Shown one piece after another: positions 23,735 to 36,735 of a stretch of 39,204 nucleotides of DNA (positions are counted from its first letter, which is position 1; the number at the start of each line of letters is the position of its first letter). This stretch comes from Saccoglossus kowalevskii. Lineage: Eukaryota > Hemichordata > Enteropneusta > Harrimaniidae. The stretch spans positions 121,553 through 160,756 of the forward strand of contig NW_003151760.1 in assembly GCF_000003605.2 (NCBI RefSeq), given 5' to 3'. Both the position numbers and the translations under genes were made by a program. Below the pieces are notes generated by a model. It was not told the DNA's origin and made no database searches. It saw nothing but the letters and a program-made list of their open reading frames with translations.

Positions 23735-24369
23735 CTCGTATTCTGGTGTCTAAAGTCGTGATTTCGAATACCTTAATTTTTCGTGTGTGAAATCTTTCAA
23801 TTTTGAGGTTATTTCGTTATCAAATTGGGTGTCATATGACAACCATATTGTGTGTACAAATTCAGGGAGCTGGCAGGATTACAAAAACTGACTGAATCTC
23901 AAGTGACAAGGGTAAGCAGGCACCTATATTTTGAGCGATATACATAGAACGCGTTTATGTATGCTCCACGTGTTTACAAAGAATGGTATTAACATGGTGA
24001 AATACACCAGCAATACAAAACGAATACGTTTGATCATTGAGATAAAATACACCAATATCACTACGTGGAAGGATGTTAAATTTAGCTTTTTTCTAATCTT
24101 TAGCTTCATCAATGATATTTATAGTAGTGTCACGTGTTCATGTAGTCATTTCATTTGGTCGTCGTCGATTTTGTCTTAGTCTGCGTTACCGGTTTGTATA
24201 CTGAAATGTGTGTTTTGTCACTGGTGATCCACGGGAAGAACTAATTTACAAAAGCTTTATACCGCTTTACATAGCGAACAATCATCGCACGGTATATTAC
24301 TACGTGAAACAGGATAGTTGAACTACTTTACAAATAAGCCTCAATGTTGCATGTGTTGTTAAATATGTA
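23735..24369 (+). other. Probable 3' UTR of the receptor gene
   Basis: This follows the receptor stop codon directly. I see no AATAAA before 24,370. Short open frames on both strands (23,924-24,179) have no recognisable content. Confidence 0.35.
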
Positions 24370-24375
24370 AATAAA
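24370..24375 (+). promoter_or_regulatory. Candidate polyadenylation signal of the receptor gene
   Basis: This is the first AATAAA downstream of the receptor stop, about 636 bases away. A T/G-containing stretch follows within 15-25 bases (CTTGTCAATATATATATTTG). The position suits a typical 3' UTR, but AATAAA occurs by chance often in this DNA. Confidence 0.35.
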
Positions 24376-25335
24376 TGCTTGTCAATATATATATTTGAAT
24401 TATCAAGTATCATCTGTAACGATTACGAGATCTAACTGAAGGTAAAAAATGACGTAATTATGGAATGCTTTTCAGAATGTGAAATACTGAGATTAAATAA
24501 GAATTTCAAAGACGTTTATTTCCTGAGTCCCGGCTTATTAATTATTTCAACGCAACGGCAGTCGTGAATTCCGTAGCTATTCTATTTTAATTTGTTTACT
24601 AATTCTTCAAAGACCTCCAAGATCTCGTTTAACGCGAGAGCCACGAGATTTTCTTGTGTCCCCTACAAATAATGTTTTATTCCCACCGCCATCGCCACCG
24701 CTGTCCTAAATCCCATAATTACATATGTCAGAGAGGCAGTGGGCTCGAAGAGGAAGAGAATGGAACAAATGTGTTCGTCTTATCGATAGAAGATGCTATC
24801 GAATGTAAATGATGTATACTGTTACATCCACATGACTGCAACAATTCATATTATTATTCGAGTAATTACAAACCGCTTAATGCAATAGGGTCAAATGTGC
24901 AAACAAGTATTGACATCCTTCGAATCATCCAATGCCCACGCGATCACGTTGAACGTTGCAAGAGTAGATTTTTGTATGATTGTGATTTGTGTTATAATGG
25001 TCTATTTCTCACTCATGACAGAGGTGTGCGCTCTCGAAATTAAAATCCACTAGAGAGTGACAACACGTAATCATGTGTTGCATAGATATAGCTCCTTATC
25101 TAAACATTGCGAATGCGTGTTCGTCTTGTTTTCTAATCGGAAAATAACCAACTATGTGAGCGTCAGTGGAAAGAACAAATCCCATGGCAGAATACTGACA
25201 GTCGACTTCAATATAACGAAGACGATAACATTCTAACATTCTCTGCTAACTATAGCATACTCTACTCTGTTAGGGTTCTAGCAGATTCGATTTTTTTTCG
25301 CTACAGATAATTGATTATGGATCACTGTAACAAAA
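24376..25335. other. Gene-free stretch
   Basis: No supported gene. A small imperfect hairpin built on CGAGA/TCTCG words lies around 24,628-24,660, and a short CACCGC-type cluster near 24,690. Confidence 0.5.
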
Positions 25336-25429
25336 CATTCCGCTTGTGTTGACGATGGTTGAATTTTACCTAATTTGACACGCCATCAACCACCATGCAT
25401 GGTTTGTGTGATCACAGCGGAACGTAATG
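25336..25429. repeat. Imperfect ~94-bp hairpin (inverted repeat)
   Basis: The outer arms CATTCCGCTTGTG (25,336-25,348) and CACAGCGGAACGTAATG (25,413-25,429) pair with small bulges. The inner arms GATGGTTGA (25,354-25,362) and TCAACCACC (25,386-25,394) also pair with one mismatch. The 3' arm is about 13 bases longer than the 5' arm between the paired blocks, which argues against a microRNA precursor. A small MITE-like relic is possible. Confidence 0.45.
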
Positions 25430-26512
25430 TCATTAAGATTTAGATGAATCTCACTAAATTTACTTTGAAGGTTAAAAGCTAAATATTTCACTGCTAAGCT
25501 ATAATTTTTAAAGAAGATTCCAATTGTTTTTGCCGTTCACTGTTTACCTTATTATTTTGTTATCAAATATAAAAATTTTAAACATCTATTATTTGGCTTT
25601 GTATTCATTCCCGGGAGACTGCAATCTCTACCTCAACTAATTCTTGTTCGTTGCACGAACTTTCATCAATATCCTCAATGCGTGTTATCATCTCTTGGGA
25701 GAGGACGAAAGTAATTCAAAAGCTTTATCTTCTCGGTAGGACGTTGGTGCGCGTGACCAACCCAGGATGAAATAGACGATATCTCGTGAATTTAGAAATG
25801 TACACGCGGTTATGACATAGTCCATTGATTCGAGGTTAATTCGATATTCAATGAAATATTCAAATTAGAAAAATATACTTCTATCTCTGGCAATTTCACC
25901 CCCAAAAAATTAATATACGTAAACAAAAAGACTATCTCTACCTTGTAATCAATCAGGGCTATGTGCGTAATTGTGTTCTTTATTACAATATTTTCAATAA
26001 AAAGTGATCTGCTTATATGGCACTGACACACCTATTTTAATATCGTGAAAAATTTGATTGACAAAATGTCATTTTGAAAGAAATACGTTTTCACAAAATA
26101 TTTGCGTTGCTATGAATCTTCATTTTGTTCTGTTGTTGGATTATATAATTCTTCAAATAACTCGATAATAAAATCTTAAAATTAGCGTTCGGTACGATCA
26201 TATTTCCAAATGAGCTTGAGAATGTTTGCTTATATTTTATCACACCGATTGTTTCAACTCATTTACGGCAATTTTCAACTCTTTGAATATACTAGTATGC
26301 TCCTGTTCAATAGCTATGATATAGCATGTGATACCTATTCTAAGTTTGTTATGTCATATATATTTGGACAAATATAGTAACGTTTTGTAGCACTCTTTAG
26401 TTTTCCCGTAACTACAGTCTACATATTGTGAGTTGAACACACGTGGAGCAGGCTGCCTAATTGAAGCTTGGTAACGTCTCAGTTTGTACTCGTTGACTGC
26501 GCAACAGCCAAA
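25430..26512. other. Gene-free stretch
   Basis: No supported gene. Minus-strand frames at 25,810-26,031 and 26,354-26,554 (66 codons, five Cys) are open but unrecognised; the second begins inside the CpG-rich motif cluster described next. Confidence 0.5.
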
Positions 26513-26567
26513 GTCGCCATCTTTGTTTATATGAGACCCATATATTTCGCGCATGCGTGTCGCGACG
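26513..26567 (-). promoter_or_regulatory. CpG-dense YY1/NRF1-like promoter candidate
   Basis: On the minus strand the YY1-type core AAAGATGGCGAC (26,513-26,524) lies about 23 bp downstream of an NRF1-like CACGCATGCGCG (26,548-26,559). Next to that is a TCGCGACG palindrome; around six CpGs fall within 24 bp, striking in this AT-rich window. Close YY1 and NRF1 sites near the start site are typical of broadly expressed animal promoters. Reading downstream from the ATG in the YY1 site gives only 13 codons (MATLAVAQSTSTN, then TGA), so any transcript would need splicing, be non-coding, or use another ATG. The motifs are seen directly; promoter function is inferred. Confidence 0.35.
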
Positions 26568-29500
26568 TCGTATGCTTTTTTCTCACTGACTTTACGTGTC
26601 TATTGCAAATGTGAGTTTTAGTCGTTTTATGTTGTATACATGGACTATCTTCATTTTCATTTTCTCAGACCACATAACATTTAGACAACAAATTGAGTTC
26701 CAACTCTTACATATCGAAAGTTTTCAATCAACGGTCGTAACAGTTGGCTGTCTATAACATCTTAAGGTATGGATTTTTTTTGTAGATATTGAAATTTGTT
26801 TTTTATTTGGACGATCTAGCCAAATGTTTAACATACTAAACAAAACATTCAAATTATATTTTATTCAATTCCCCTTTTTATCTTGGGGCACACATGTCGC
26901 TAAGACTAATAGCATAGTCTCCATTAAAGCAGAGTAAATGTGTGACCAGAATGTCGGGTTTTCAATATGGTACGTCGTTCTTAATGCAAAAGGCGAATAT
27001 ATGCTATCAATTGAAATAGAAAATGCATCCAGCGTTGACTCTAATGATGTTCATGTCCACCTTATTCGAACGAATGTACTCTTAAATGGAATGGGACATG
27101 ACTGCGTGATTATTGCGGCGGGATATACAAATATAATTACGAAATAGCGTACGAAAATTCACCACCGATTTGTAAAGTGCCTACAGCTCTGATATAACTA
27201 CTCACATTCACTACGCTAATAATAATCAATACACTTTGACGAGGAACGCTCGGCAATTTCCCCCTTTCCCTTGCTGATATTTCACTCTGATTTAACACCG
27301 CCCACGTCACGTAACTGTATCTGATTATTGAGCGATCGTGTCACAGTTGGTGTCTGTTTGAATGAGCAGCTTGTCACTTTTTCTTAAATGGATATCATTA
27401 TGAATAAATAATACTGACATGTGAATATTCAACTATAAAATAACTAGACTACCTGTGTGACTTGCCAACATAGCACTTTAAATTATGTACACTATGTCAG
27501 TATGAATTCAATTTAAAAAACTCGTGGGTGTAAAAGTCACATTTGCGTTTTTATCCTCCTTTATATAAACAATATTTTTTCAAATAAGTTAATTGTCGAT
27601 CGGTGAAGGGTTTTACTGCGTGACAGTTACTTGCATGTGTCGAGTCAAGAATAAGTTCGGAACCGGAGAATATATCTATCATATATACACTCTACATTCA
27701 TCATATAGCACCCGTCATTGACCAGATACAGTATGGCGACCATACTTAGTATTTTTCCCATCGTTCTTTATGCGTATTAATCGGACACTGGAATATGAAA
27801 TGAAATAGCACACCGTACACCGATTATTATAGACAGGTGTGAATCACCTGACGTCAGTAGAATGGAAGCATGTTAAGGTGGGTTACCAAAATACGTAGAT
27901 GATAAATTCATGCTATATGTATATTCTATATAACACGATATTAAAGTTTAGAGAACTGCCTAGACAATGAATTAAAATGAAGCACCTTCACCCGTAAATG
28001 TGGCAATAAATGCAGAATAAGTGAAAAAAGAGCATATCACTCCATAAGTAAAAAATATTCCTAACAGAAGAAAATATGAAAACATAAATATTGAACAAAG
28101 TTTATCAAATAAATAAACCCTTGGCGAGAAGAAGATGGTATGATTTATGGGCGGTTATATTATCAATATCAGCCCGAGAATTACCGCAATGGTTACCTGT
28201 AATAACTTCCGCGACGTCTTACTACCCGCTATTTCATGCTGTCTTTTTTTGGAACAGTCCGATGTTGTGTAGCGGGAAGCAAGTCTAAAACTGGGTCCCA
28301 GTAACCGGCAGCGCACATACATTGATATAATAACACGTAGGGTTACCTTATGGTATTTGAATTTAAGTCCCACAGTCGGATTATGTGGGACACGCATTGT
28401 GGTGGCTTAGTGACGGAGTTTTACAATACTACGTGGAGTAGCTGCAAGTTGGACTGCCCCTGTGCATTTAGGCTAGCTGGTCGTTTTATATATACTTGCA
28501 TCTCAAAATGTAAGTCGGTTCGAGCTGTTCGTAAGCCACACAGTGCAAGAGAATATATACTGCTTCATGCGTCGGCTGGTCTAGACAGATAAAATGATAT
28601 CCCGAATGCACATCAGAGAGGGCCGTAAAATGAAAATAACAGTGTCATATAAAACCCATACGTCCCTGCGTGATAAAAACAACCCCTGAATGAAAAGATA
28701 AAGTGGTGCGATGAACCGAGAAATGTAGGAATGTGTTCGTATGTCATAGTTTCCTGCTATAATATTGTGGTCCATTATTTTATTACTCCCTCGTTGCACT
28801 GCAGATTTTCCACAAGGTTATTGCCTGTTCTAAATGTGCGTCCTAGGAATAGTTTTTCTGTGAAAAAGCATTATGTGTCAGTTGGCTAGACTGTATGTAG
28901 TATATCTTGTTGAGAGCTGCGAGATTTGTTGTTGTCTATCATCCACTTATCTCTCCACTGTTCGTCTGATTTATATTTGAAACAGGGAGAATACTATGGG
29001 GGTGCAAAGAAGAGCTTTGCGCCTCTCTCGCTTTCAATGGGGCCGTGGTGGTCATCTCATTCCAATGTTCATCCAATGGCTCAACCTCACGCTGAATATC
29101 TCTATAAACATCTGTGTAGAATATTTCCGACAAACCGGAAAATGGTCAATGCATCGTCGCCTGGGCGACAACAACCGCTAGATTGATATTGTCAACTGTG
29201 ATATGTCGTTACGAAGTACTTACTAGTCTTTTGCCACTAGTTATAACATCACAAATCTTATGACATACTTAAGCCTCAGTTCTATTAAGTTCAGTTAATA
29301 TCGAATCAGTCGGAAAGTTGTTAATAATAATAATGTTAAAATACTATTACGATCTATCTGTGGGTTTCAAGAATGTGTATATGTGGATTTAATATTATAA
29401 CGTGTTGCATACTAGATTACATTATAACATAGATGGATTACATGGGCATCCATTTACATACATGTACATGCACAATTACGTAAATTACGTTGCCATTAAC

Positions 29501-31204
29501 ATGTTAGGTTTTTCAACACGTGAAGCTGCATATGTTGCTGTTCGGACAATATCAAGCACGATGCGTCAAACTAGACTGTATTAAAAAAGTTAGAGGGTGT
29601 ACGCGGGTGATTTTTATATTTGGCAACGTGATTGCACATATTGAAACGAAAACATTATTTGATGGTGAGATCATTTGACGATGAGAACAAGAAAACCACA
29701 AGACTAGTTTTGTATCCTCCCCGGAGTAAGTTGTTGACTATAAGACCAAAAGATCTTATACTAAATAAGTGTAATTTCAATTTCATAGTTTTATTTTAAC
29801 AATACACTTTTGTTCGCATATATGAATTCGTTTACCCAGTACCCATTGTGTAACCTCGAGGCAAATGTTTGTTACAAATAACTAGGACATGCCTTCTAAG
29901 CGTCATTTATGTCATCAAATAGTGTTACTGAACTACACGGTACGCTGGACAGCTCTTTTCAAAATGATTTATGTAATAATAAAACAGATTAAAATTCCTG
30001 CTCGGCGCGACATGGTTAGTAACTCGAAATCCGAAATCGTGATTGGAAATACCGATCAAAAGCGTGCCTGGTTTCGTAATAAAATTACTATCGGGCATAA
30101 TCTAGAGGACTGCCTATAGTCTCTGTTCATGTAGTCTTGTTTCTGAGTTATACGCAGCTAGAACAGTCGAAAATGGGAATAAAATAGTTCGAATAAGATT
30201 TCAGGCGTGTTGGAAATAAGTCACAGTGAAAGTCTTTGAATATCAGGCAGTGATTATCACCACATACTCAAAGCTCATTTCAAGGTTGTCAAAATAACTA
30301 AGAGGGGAGTTTGGAGGCTTATAGACTGTACAGATACTTACAATGTGGAATATTCACCTCAATGACCAGAAGTCAGAATTGTTGAAACAATAATCTACTA
30401 CAGAATAATTCAAATTACTTAATTTTATTAATGGAGACACTGTCACTCTGTCTATCTATGTCTATTTCAATCTCTTCGGATCACATCGTGACTGTCAATA
30501 CCATATAATAGCCATGTTTCATTTATGCGGAAAATGACATACAGCGAAAACTGAGAGTAAATTGTCTGTATTCATTTAGAAGTGTCAAATCTGTCGTGAG
30601 TGCACTGCTGTCCGAAATGGAATCGTACTCATAACTCATGTCAGTTTCACGTAGAATAATAACATTAACATTAAATGGTGCAAATAACAAACGCTGATTG
30701 CACGTCATAAAAAGACAACAAATTGCTCCCTGCAAATTGAAAAAAAATATAAAGAGCTTTTCTCAAAATATGAATTCGAAATACTTGATAGAGAATATAC
30801 ACTGTATTGTTCATACACTTCCTGTGGCTGGGCATAATGACAGCCGCATATGCACTCACATGTGCGATGGAACCTTGAATTACAAGTGGCGCATTTTACT
30901 TTTTCCTGACGGGTTTATTGCATTTTCAACAACGAAGTTTATAGATAGTGCTATGGTTAAGCTGTCCATCTACAGAAATAGTTAATAGAAGAGTTGTGAA
31001 TAACTGCATTGAAGATCGTGGTGCCATCCAGACCCCCACCATGGTATGTGGTACGCCCAACATATTTATATGGAAGTAAACTTCCTTTCTCAATAGATTT
31101 ATACCGAACTCCATACAGTCCAGCTCTAAACATATGATATTTATATATATATCATTCACTGTGTGTTCGAAGCACACAGGGTAAGTAATGGAATTTGGCG
31201 TGTC
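26568..31204. other. Long stretch without a supported gene
   Basis: About 4.6 kb with no gene I can support. Open frames stay under about 100 codons. The densest spot is 28,926-29,186, where both strands are open and the minus strand reads in a protein-like way (for example EVEPLDEHWNEM), but stops and missing splice sites prevent a call. A perfect CRE-type TGACGTCA lies at 27,849-27,856. A TA-rich palindrome lies around 31,140-31,155. Confidence 0.5.
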
Positions 31205-31545
31205 TGAATGTTTCTTTGTGATTTTCAAAACGACTGAGTGGATTTTTATCGAATTTAGAACTTATAAACCAGGGAGTAATAAACAGATAAGATTAGTTTT
31301 ACGACCCGTGCTAATTTGCATATTAATTATCTCATTCAAGCCTGTTTAAGCGAAAACTTAAACATTTGAGTGGATTTTGAACAAATTTAGTATATGGCTA
31401 CCTCGGGGTAATGTGTAGACATGATTATTTGTGTACAATATTTCATTTTAGTCTGTGTAAGCAAAATCTCAAAAACTTCAGAAGGGATATAATTATCAAA
31501 ATTGCTGTATATTGCTATTCTTAAATTCTAATGCCATTGCTTTTT
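31205..31545. repeat. Diverged 113-132-bp tandem repeat, three units
   Basis: Three units are anchored on a shared core. The core GAGTGGATTTTTATCGAATT is at 31,236. A matching core, GAGTGGATTTTGAACAAATT, is at 31,368. A weaker core, GAAGGGATATAATTATCAAA, is at 31,481. Each core is preceded by an AAAA(C/T)TTAAA- or CTCAAAAAC-like stretch, and the two later ones also by GT(T/G)TAAGC. The units are 132 and 113 bp apart and heavily diverged. Stop codons exclude a coding explanation. Confidence 0.6.
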
Positions 31546-34500
31546 TCACTGACATTTAGGAATATTTATTTCCGACATATGTTTTTTTAATAAAACATCA
31601 ATCAATATTTACACGGAAGCTTTGCAGAGTTTAACCTTGATTCACCGCAAATAGTAGCAGGAACTTCAAGGCGGACGTTGTGTCAGTGGCCGCTATTTTT
31701 TATTGTATCCGTGATTTAAAATTTGCCCAATAGAACAAACCACGCATTCAATTGTGAGTGTCTATTTCTCGTTTTGAACACGACAGTGTCCTACTTGCAA
31801 TTGATTTGTGACGCCGCATCTACGTGTATCTGTGTAAGATAAAGTTTTGACATTGACATTGAATCATCTTTGCATTATTTACACATGAGAAAATGAGGAC
31901 AGACTGAATCCAATAACGTTAGAAATTAACATAGTTAATATCTTCACGTCCTAATTTGCATAGATATTGACTGCAGATTCTGGAAACCAGTGTATTCAAA
32001 ACCTCCGCAAATATCACGAGGTTATCCGGGAGAATATCGATCGATCAACTGCAGCAAAATATATTGTTTTTGGTATCCGCGTGAGAACCTTAAAATCATC
32101 TTGTTTTCTGGGACATAACTAATCTGCAATCTATTCAGCATTAATATTGTAGGTTATGAACGGCCCGTAAAAACAATAACGAAAGAATTCAAAATTAATG
32201 ATAGTTTAGGGATCGCTGCATTACATATTGATATCATTATTAGAAGCATGATAAATAATTGTTATGTTCAGGGATTAAATCACTACTACACAGTTAATTG
32301 AATCTCCTTCATCAATTAAAGAAGCCAATAAATAGTCCAGTGCATTAGTCTCCAAAATTACATCCCCTTGTAAATTATTAAGATGACATATGTCGTTGAG
32401 TTATGTACGAACTTATAATTAGGCATTGTACTTTATAATACAATTCACATATTACTATGTCTGTAAACTGGATCGTGCGTTCATCATTAGAAACCTGGGT
32501 CTCAATAACAGTATTGAAACATAAAATAAAATATAACATTTCAGAATAAAAGAAACGTACGTTGTATTTTAATGCGAGCTATGTTTCAACGCAACTGCAA
32601 TTCATACGTATGAATCCATCGCAGTATACGTAGTAAGAAGCTGGACCGGCAAATGAGTTATGCATTACTCGTTGTTTGAAAACCATGGAAGCTTTCAAAA
32701 TAACATAATTAACGTTTACGCACATCAACAGGCACGGTGATACAGTCTATGTTTGCGTATCCATGCTTACAACGACTGAATATTCGGTAGGTATTTTAAG
32801 CATACTAATCTGTAAACAGATACGATTGTGTGAGCGGTTTCAATAGTTTATGTCCAGATCAACCTACTCGAAAGTATGGAATATGTGTCTAGACGTACAA
32901 TTGAGGATATATGCGACAATAAATGTGAATGCATAATCAATTAACCAGCAAGAAGGCACAATTTATTCCATTTGAATATGAATCACTTGACATGTATATG
33001 TAACAAGTTTTGCATAATAATAGTACAATAGTCAGTGTACATATTTTGCATCAGTATTATTTTTGTTATCAACAAAGAAAGAAAATCATAACAATATTTG
33101 TGAAATTTCAGTCCAAAATATACTAGAATACGGATATGACAATAAAAACAGAAATGTGGTTCCTGGAAAATAAGTTAGACGAAGAAACGTTTGTTCACAA
33201 ATCATTGCTAGAGATATAGTATGTGTATAATTGATTGCCATTTTTCCGATAAGTCAATTACATTAGCTCAGATGTTGATGTTGTGGATTTGGACCTTTAT
33301 TACTTTTTCAAAACTTGAAGAAGAAGGTTAAAGTAGCACATTTTTAACCAATGCCTGATACAACCGGAATGCATCGGAATAATCCGTCGGATAACGATGT
33401 TATACCATGTATGTGCAAACAAACACGTTGTGCATTGTGAACAAGCTACATTGACATGGGGATAATACTACCGTTGGGTGTGAAACTACGTAAAGGATAA
33501 AGAACGACACAGGCCCAAGTAAAATTCAATATGTGAATATTTGCAATATACGAGTACGTTATCCAGCTTGCAACACGCCAAACGCACATGGAATTTTTAC
33601 TAGCCAATCAAGTTCAAATGTTTGAGTTGGTAATAATGACACATAATTCACATAACATTAAGTATAAATGTTATGTCAGGTTACGACGTTGCACAGCATT
33701 ATATCTTTAACCTTCGAGTTTCCACTTCGGCTCCAATAATAACTCCCGAGCATTCAATTTCAATTCAGTTATTCACGACACTGGGATTGAGACATTGATT
33801 ATACGGATTGTTCAAGTTTACTTAAACAAAACGAGGATGCCACATTAAAACAATAAAAACAGAGAATAGCTGTAAAGTCAGTTTTGAAGATTATCTGTAA
33901 ACAAACGTTATTTCATCTTCATACGTACGTAATCGGAAGCTCTAGCTAGTGAATTTGAACTGGAATTGACCGAGGACATAACATCAACTCTGTGGCATTA
34001 TATTGGCTGTTGGCAACATAGTGATTGACCAAATAAATAAAAATGAAGTGTCATTCTATTGGATATAATTAGGTCAGATATCTTGGAACCCCGCCCCCCA
34101 AAATATCACATAATCGATTGTTAATCTAACACAGCGAAATAAGTACGTTAATATAAATGTCATTAGGTTAACAATGTATTTTACCATTTTAATGATTTCT
34201 TTGGCCCAAGGATATCTTCGACGACACTCGAAATGTTACCAATAAAATGTGACGCCAACACATTTGCCATAACATATGTCTATTAAATTCCATCTTATTT
34301 TCTACTTGAATCGTTTTTCCTAATTGGATTTATCCTACTTGTCATCGTTAAATTGCATTTTATTTCTTTTTTTCTACTTTTCTACTTTATACTTGGATGC
34401 GATATTGAACGATATATCCTTTTCGCGATTTCTAATCTCTAAGGGGTATTCTGCTTTTTATGAGGGGAAAAAATAAATCAGCCAGCGGGAGTGGGGTCAG

Positions 34501-35984
34501 TCAGATTCCAGTTGAATATCTTTGTTGAAAATGCTTCTCTAAAGGTAAATTCAATCAACATGATTTGAATACTTATAAAGTCAAACTAGTAAAGCAATGC
34601 TAAGAATATTGCAAGAGTGACAAGAGGAACATATTCCTAAATTCGATATTAAAATAGGCGGCACGGAAATATGTTCTTAACATACAACAAAGTCGTAATA
34701 AAGATTAGGACACTCCATTTGATATATAACTTATTTCATGATCAGTAACAATGATAGAGCGATTTGAAGCAATAGCAATGGGATTGAAAGGAAGAGTTAT
34801 GTATTCTAAAGTTATGTTGAAGAAAGCATGTTCATACTACATTAACTTTTGATGATTTCATCACACAGACGCTAATGCCTAAAATAAGACGAGAAATAAG
34901 TTAGAATACTGAACATGATGCACATCGACTAACCTAGATTAAGACAAATACTCACAACATATAAATCATCAAAGAATAAAGCAATCACCTCATCCATTGA
35001 AGATAAGGATTCATAGCATTATCACCCCAAGGAACAGAAAACATATCTTATAAAACAAGATAGTGAATCACATCACTGAATTACAAAACTGAAAAAAAAC
35101 GTATTCAAATGCTCATCTTTAATAATAAATGTGCCAGGATGGTGAAATGAGAAACACGAATGGATTATGTAGACAAAATGAACTGTTGCAAAACTCTATA
35201 TCAAATTAGCAATTTTCAGAGTTTTGCCATCCTTTGTTGTGGCAGAATTAAGTAAAATTAATTTACAAATATAAATTTCGTCATAAATACAGCATATCAC
35301 GTAATTTAAAGAGATTCTGCATGACGACAACCAGCCCTTGTGTTTAACCATATATGCACCGAATTTATGTACGCATAGACATACTTATTAGCTAAACGTA
35401 TGGTAATATTTAGTAAGGAACTTTATTAATTAACCGTTTCTGATTTTAGATTAATCTGGCTTAAAGAAATAATGGTAAGGTAATTATAGTATATGATAAT
35501 AAAAAAAAATAGATCACATAATAATGATTGAAGTCAACAGGGTGGTTTGATAAAGAGTTTACTTTTATTTATATTGTTTAGTTTGTTTCAATGCGAAATT
35601 TATAGAAAAGTTAATTGTATTCTGAAATGTGTTTTCTGACTGTATATTCATTCTAATATCATCATCTTTTGTATATTTTGACGTTCAACAAAATTGCCTG
35701 TCAACATTACCAGTGTCCCTTGGCCTAGATATTAATGATACAAAATCTTTCAACCCCGATGTAACACCTGTCACATAACTCCCTTGTGATATAAATCCCA
35801 CAACCAACCAACAACCGTTTACATTATCACTTCCTACCTAAACAATGCTCGAACATTACTGATGAACAAAATAGTATTTATTCACATGAAACAAAACATG
35901 CCCCAACTGGCGCAAAATGAAAAGTGATTTTTGGCGTGGGGATTTCTGATACAAAAAGAATATATTCTTCAATATGAAATTCTA
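31546..35984. other. Long AT-rich gene desert
   Basis: About 4.4 kb in which I see no gene, RNA or repeat worth calling. No open frame of 60 codons or more appears in either strand, unlike the rest of the window. Confidence 0.6.
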
Positions 35985-36037
35985 GGCTGACTAGTCCTGG
36001 TAACAAAACTAGTTTTGTTTGCTAACTATGCTCAGCC
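35985..36037. repeat. 53-bp imperfect inverted repeat with perfect 18-bp palindrome
   Basis: The centre, AACAAAACTAGTTTTGTT (36,002-36,019), is a perfect 18-bp palindrome. It is flanked by GGCTGA (35,985-35,990) and TCAGCC (36,032-36,037), with partial pairing between (CTAGT against ACTATG). The whole can form a cruciform or an RNA hairpin with arms of about 26 bases. Confidence 0.7.
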
Positions 36038-36659
36038 CACGGACTCCCTGGCCAAGGGTAGGTCATACAATGTGGGTCTATATTTTTTTACCGAGAAGAA
36101 TTCACTATGACAATTTGACGTTAAAAACTATTTTTAAACCAATTATGCAATTTAGGGAAATCAAGTAATGAAAGAAATCAAATTATTAAAATCTTACAGA
36201 AAAAAATCGAATGTGGTTTAAAAATTACCAAACAAAGAACGGTAAACAACAACATTTGTAGGCATATTATGGAAATCTTATAAAATCTTCCATATCCATA
36301 TTGTAGTAATTGTATACATTTTAACAGGAATTATAAAGATATTTTAACGAAACTTTATAATATGTCTAAAGTTGTTTTATAAGAATTCATTTTTTTAGAA
36401 AATCTATAGACATCTCATTGAAATATTATATAAGTTCGATAGGAATTTTATTAGTTTCGATGACAAAAGAGAATAAGCTACAAGATTCTGGGTATCACAA
36501 GGTGCCAGCAACAGCACATTCACTGGGCCATCAAGGTAGTTGTCAAACGTTACGCACCAATATTTAAATGTTTTTTTTTTTATTTATTTGTGCCACTGAG
36601 AGAAGACAACGATACGATAATTGTGATATCATGGGTCAGTGCAATACCACATCAATAGT
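36038..36659. other. Gene-free stretch
   Basis: AT-rich, with a T-run near 36,570-36,580. Nothing supportable. A shift to lower A+T begins near 36,480. Confidence 0.5.
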
Positions 36660-36735
36660 ACATTTAACTCAATTGGTAGACAGGCTAATCCACAGCATGG
36701 CTTATCGCAGAAAACGTGGTTCGAGAGCCCAGTCA
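36660..36735 (+). repeat. tRNA-derived SINE head (relic)
   Basis: An A-box-like TTAACTCAATTGGTAGACAGG starts at 36,664 and a good B-box, GGTTCGAGAGCC, lies at 36,718-36,729. The 54-base distance is longer than the ~44 of a real tRNA and no acceptor stem closes, so it is a relic. It resembles the other SINE-like elements only in the two promoter boxes and may belong to a different family. Confidence 0.35.
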
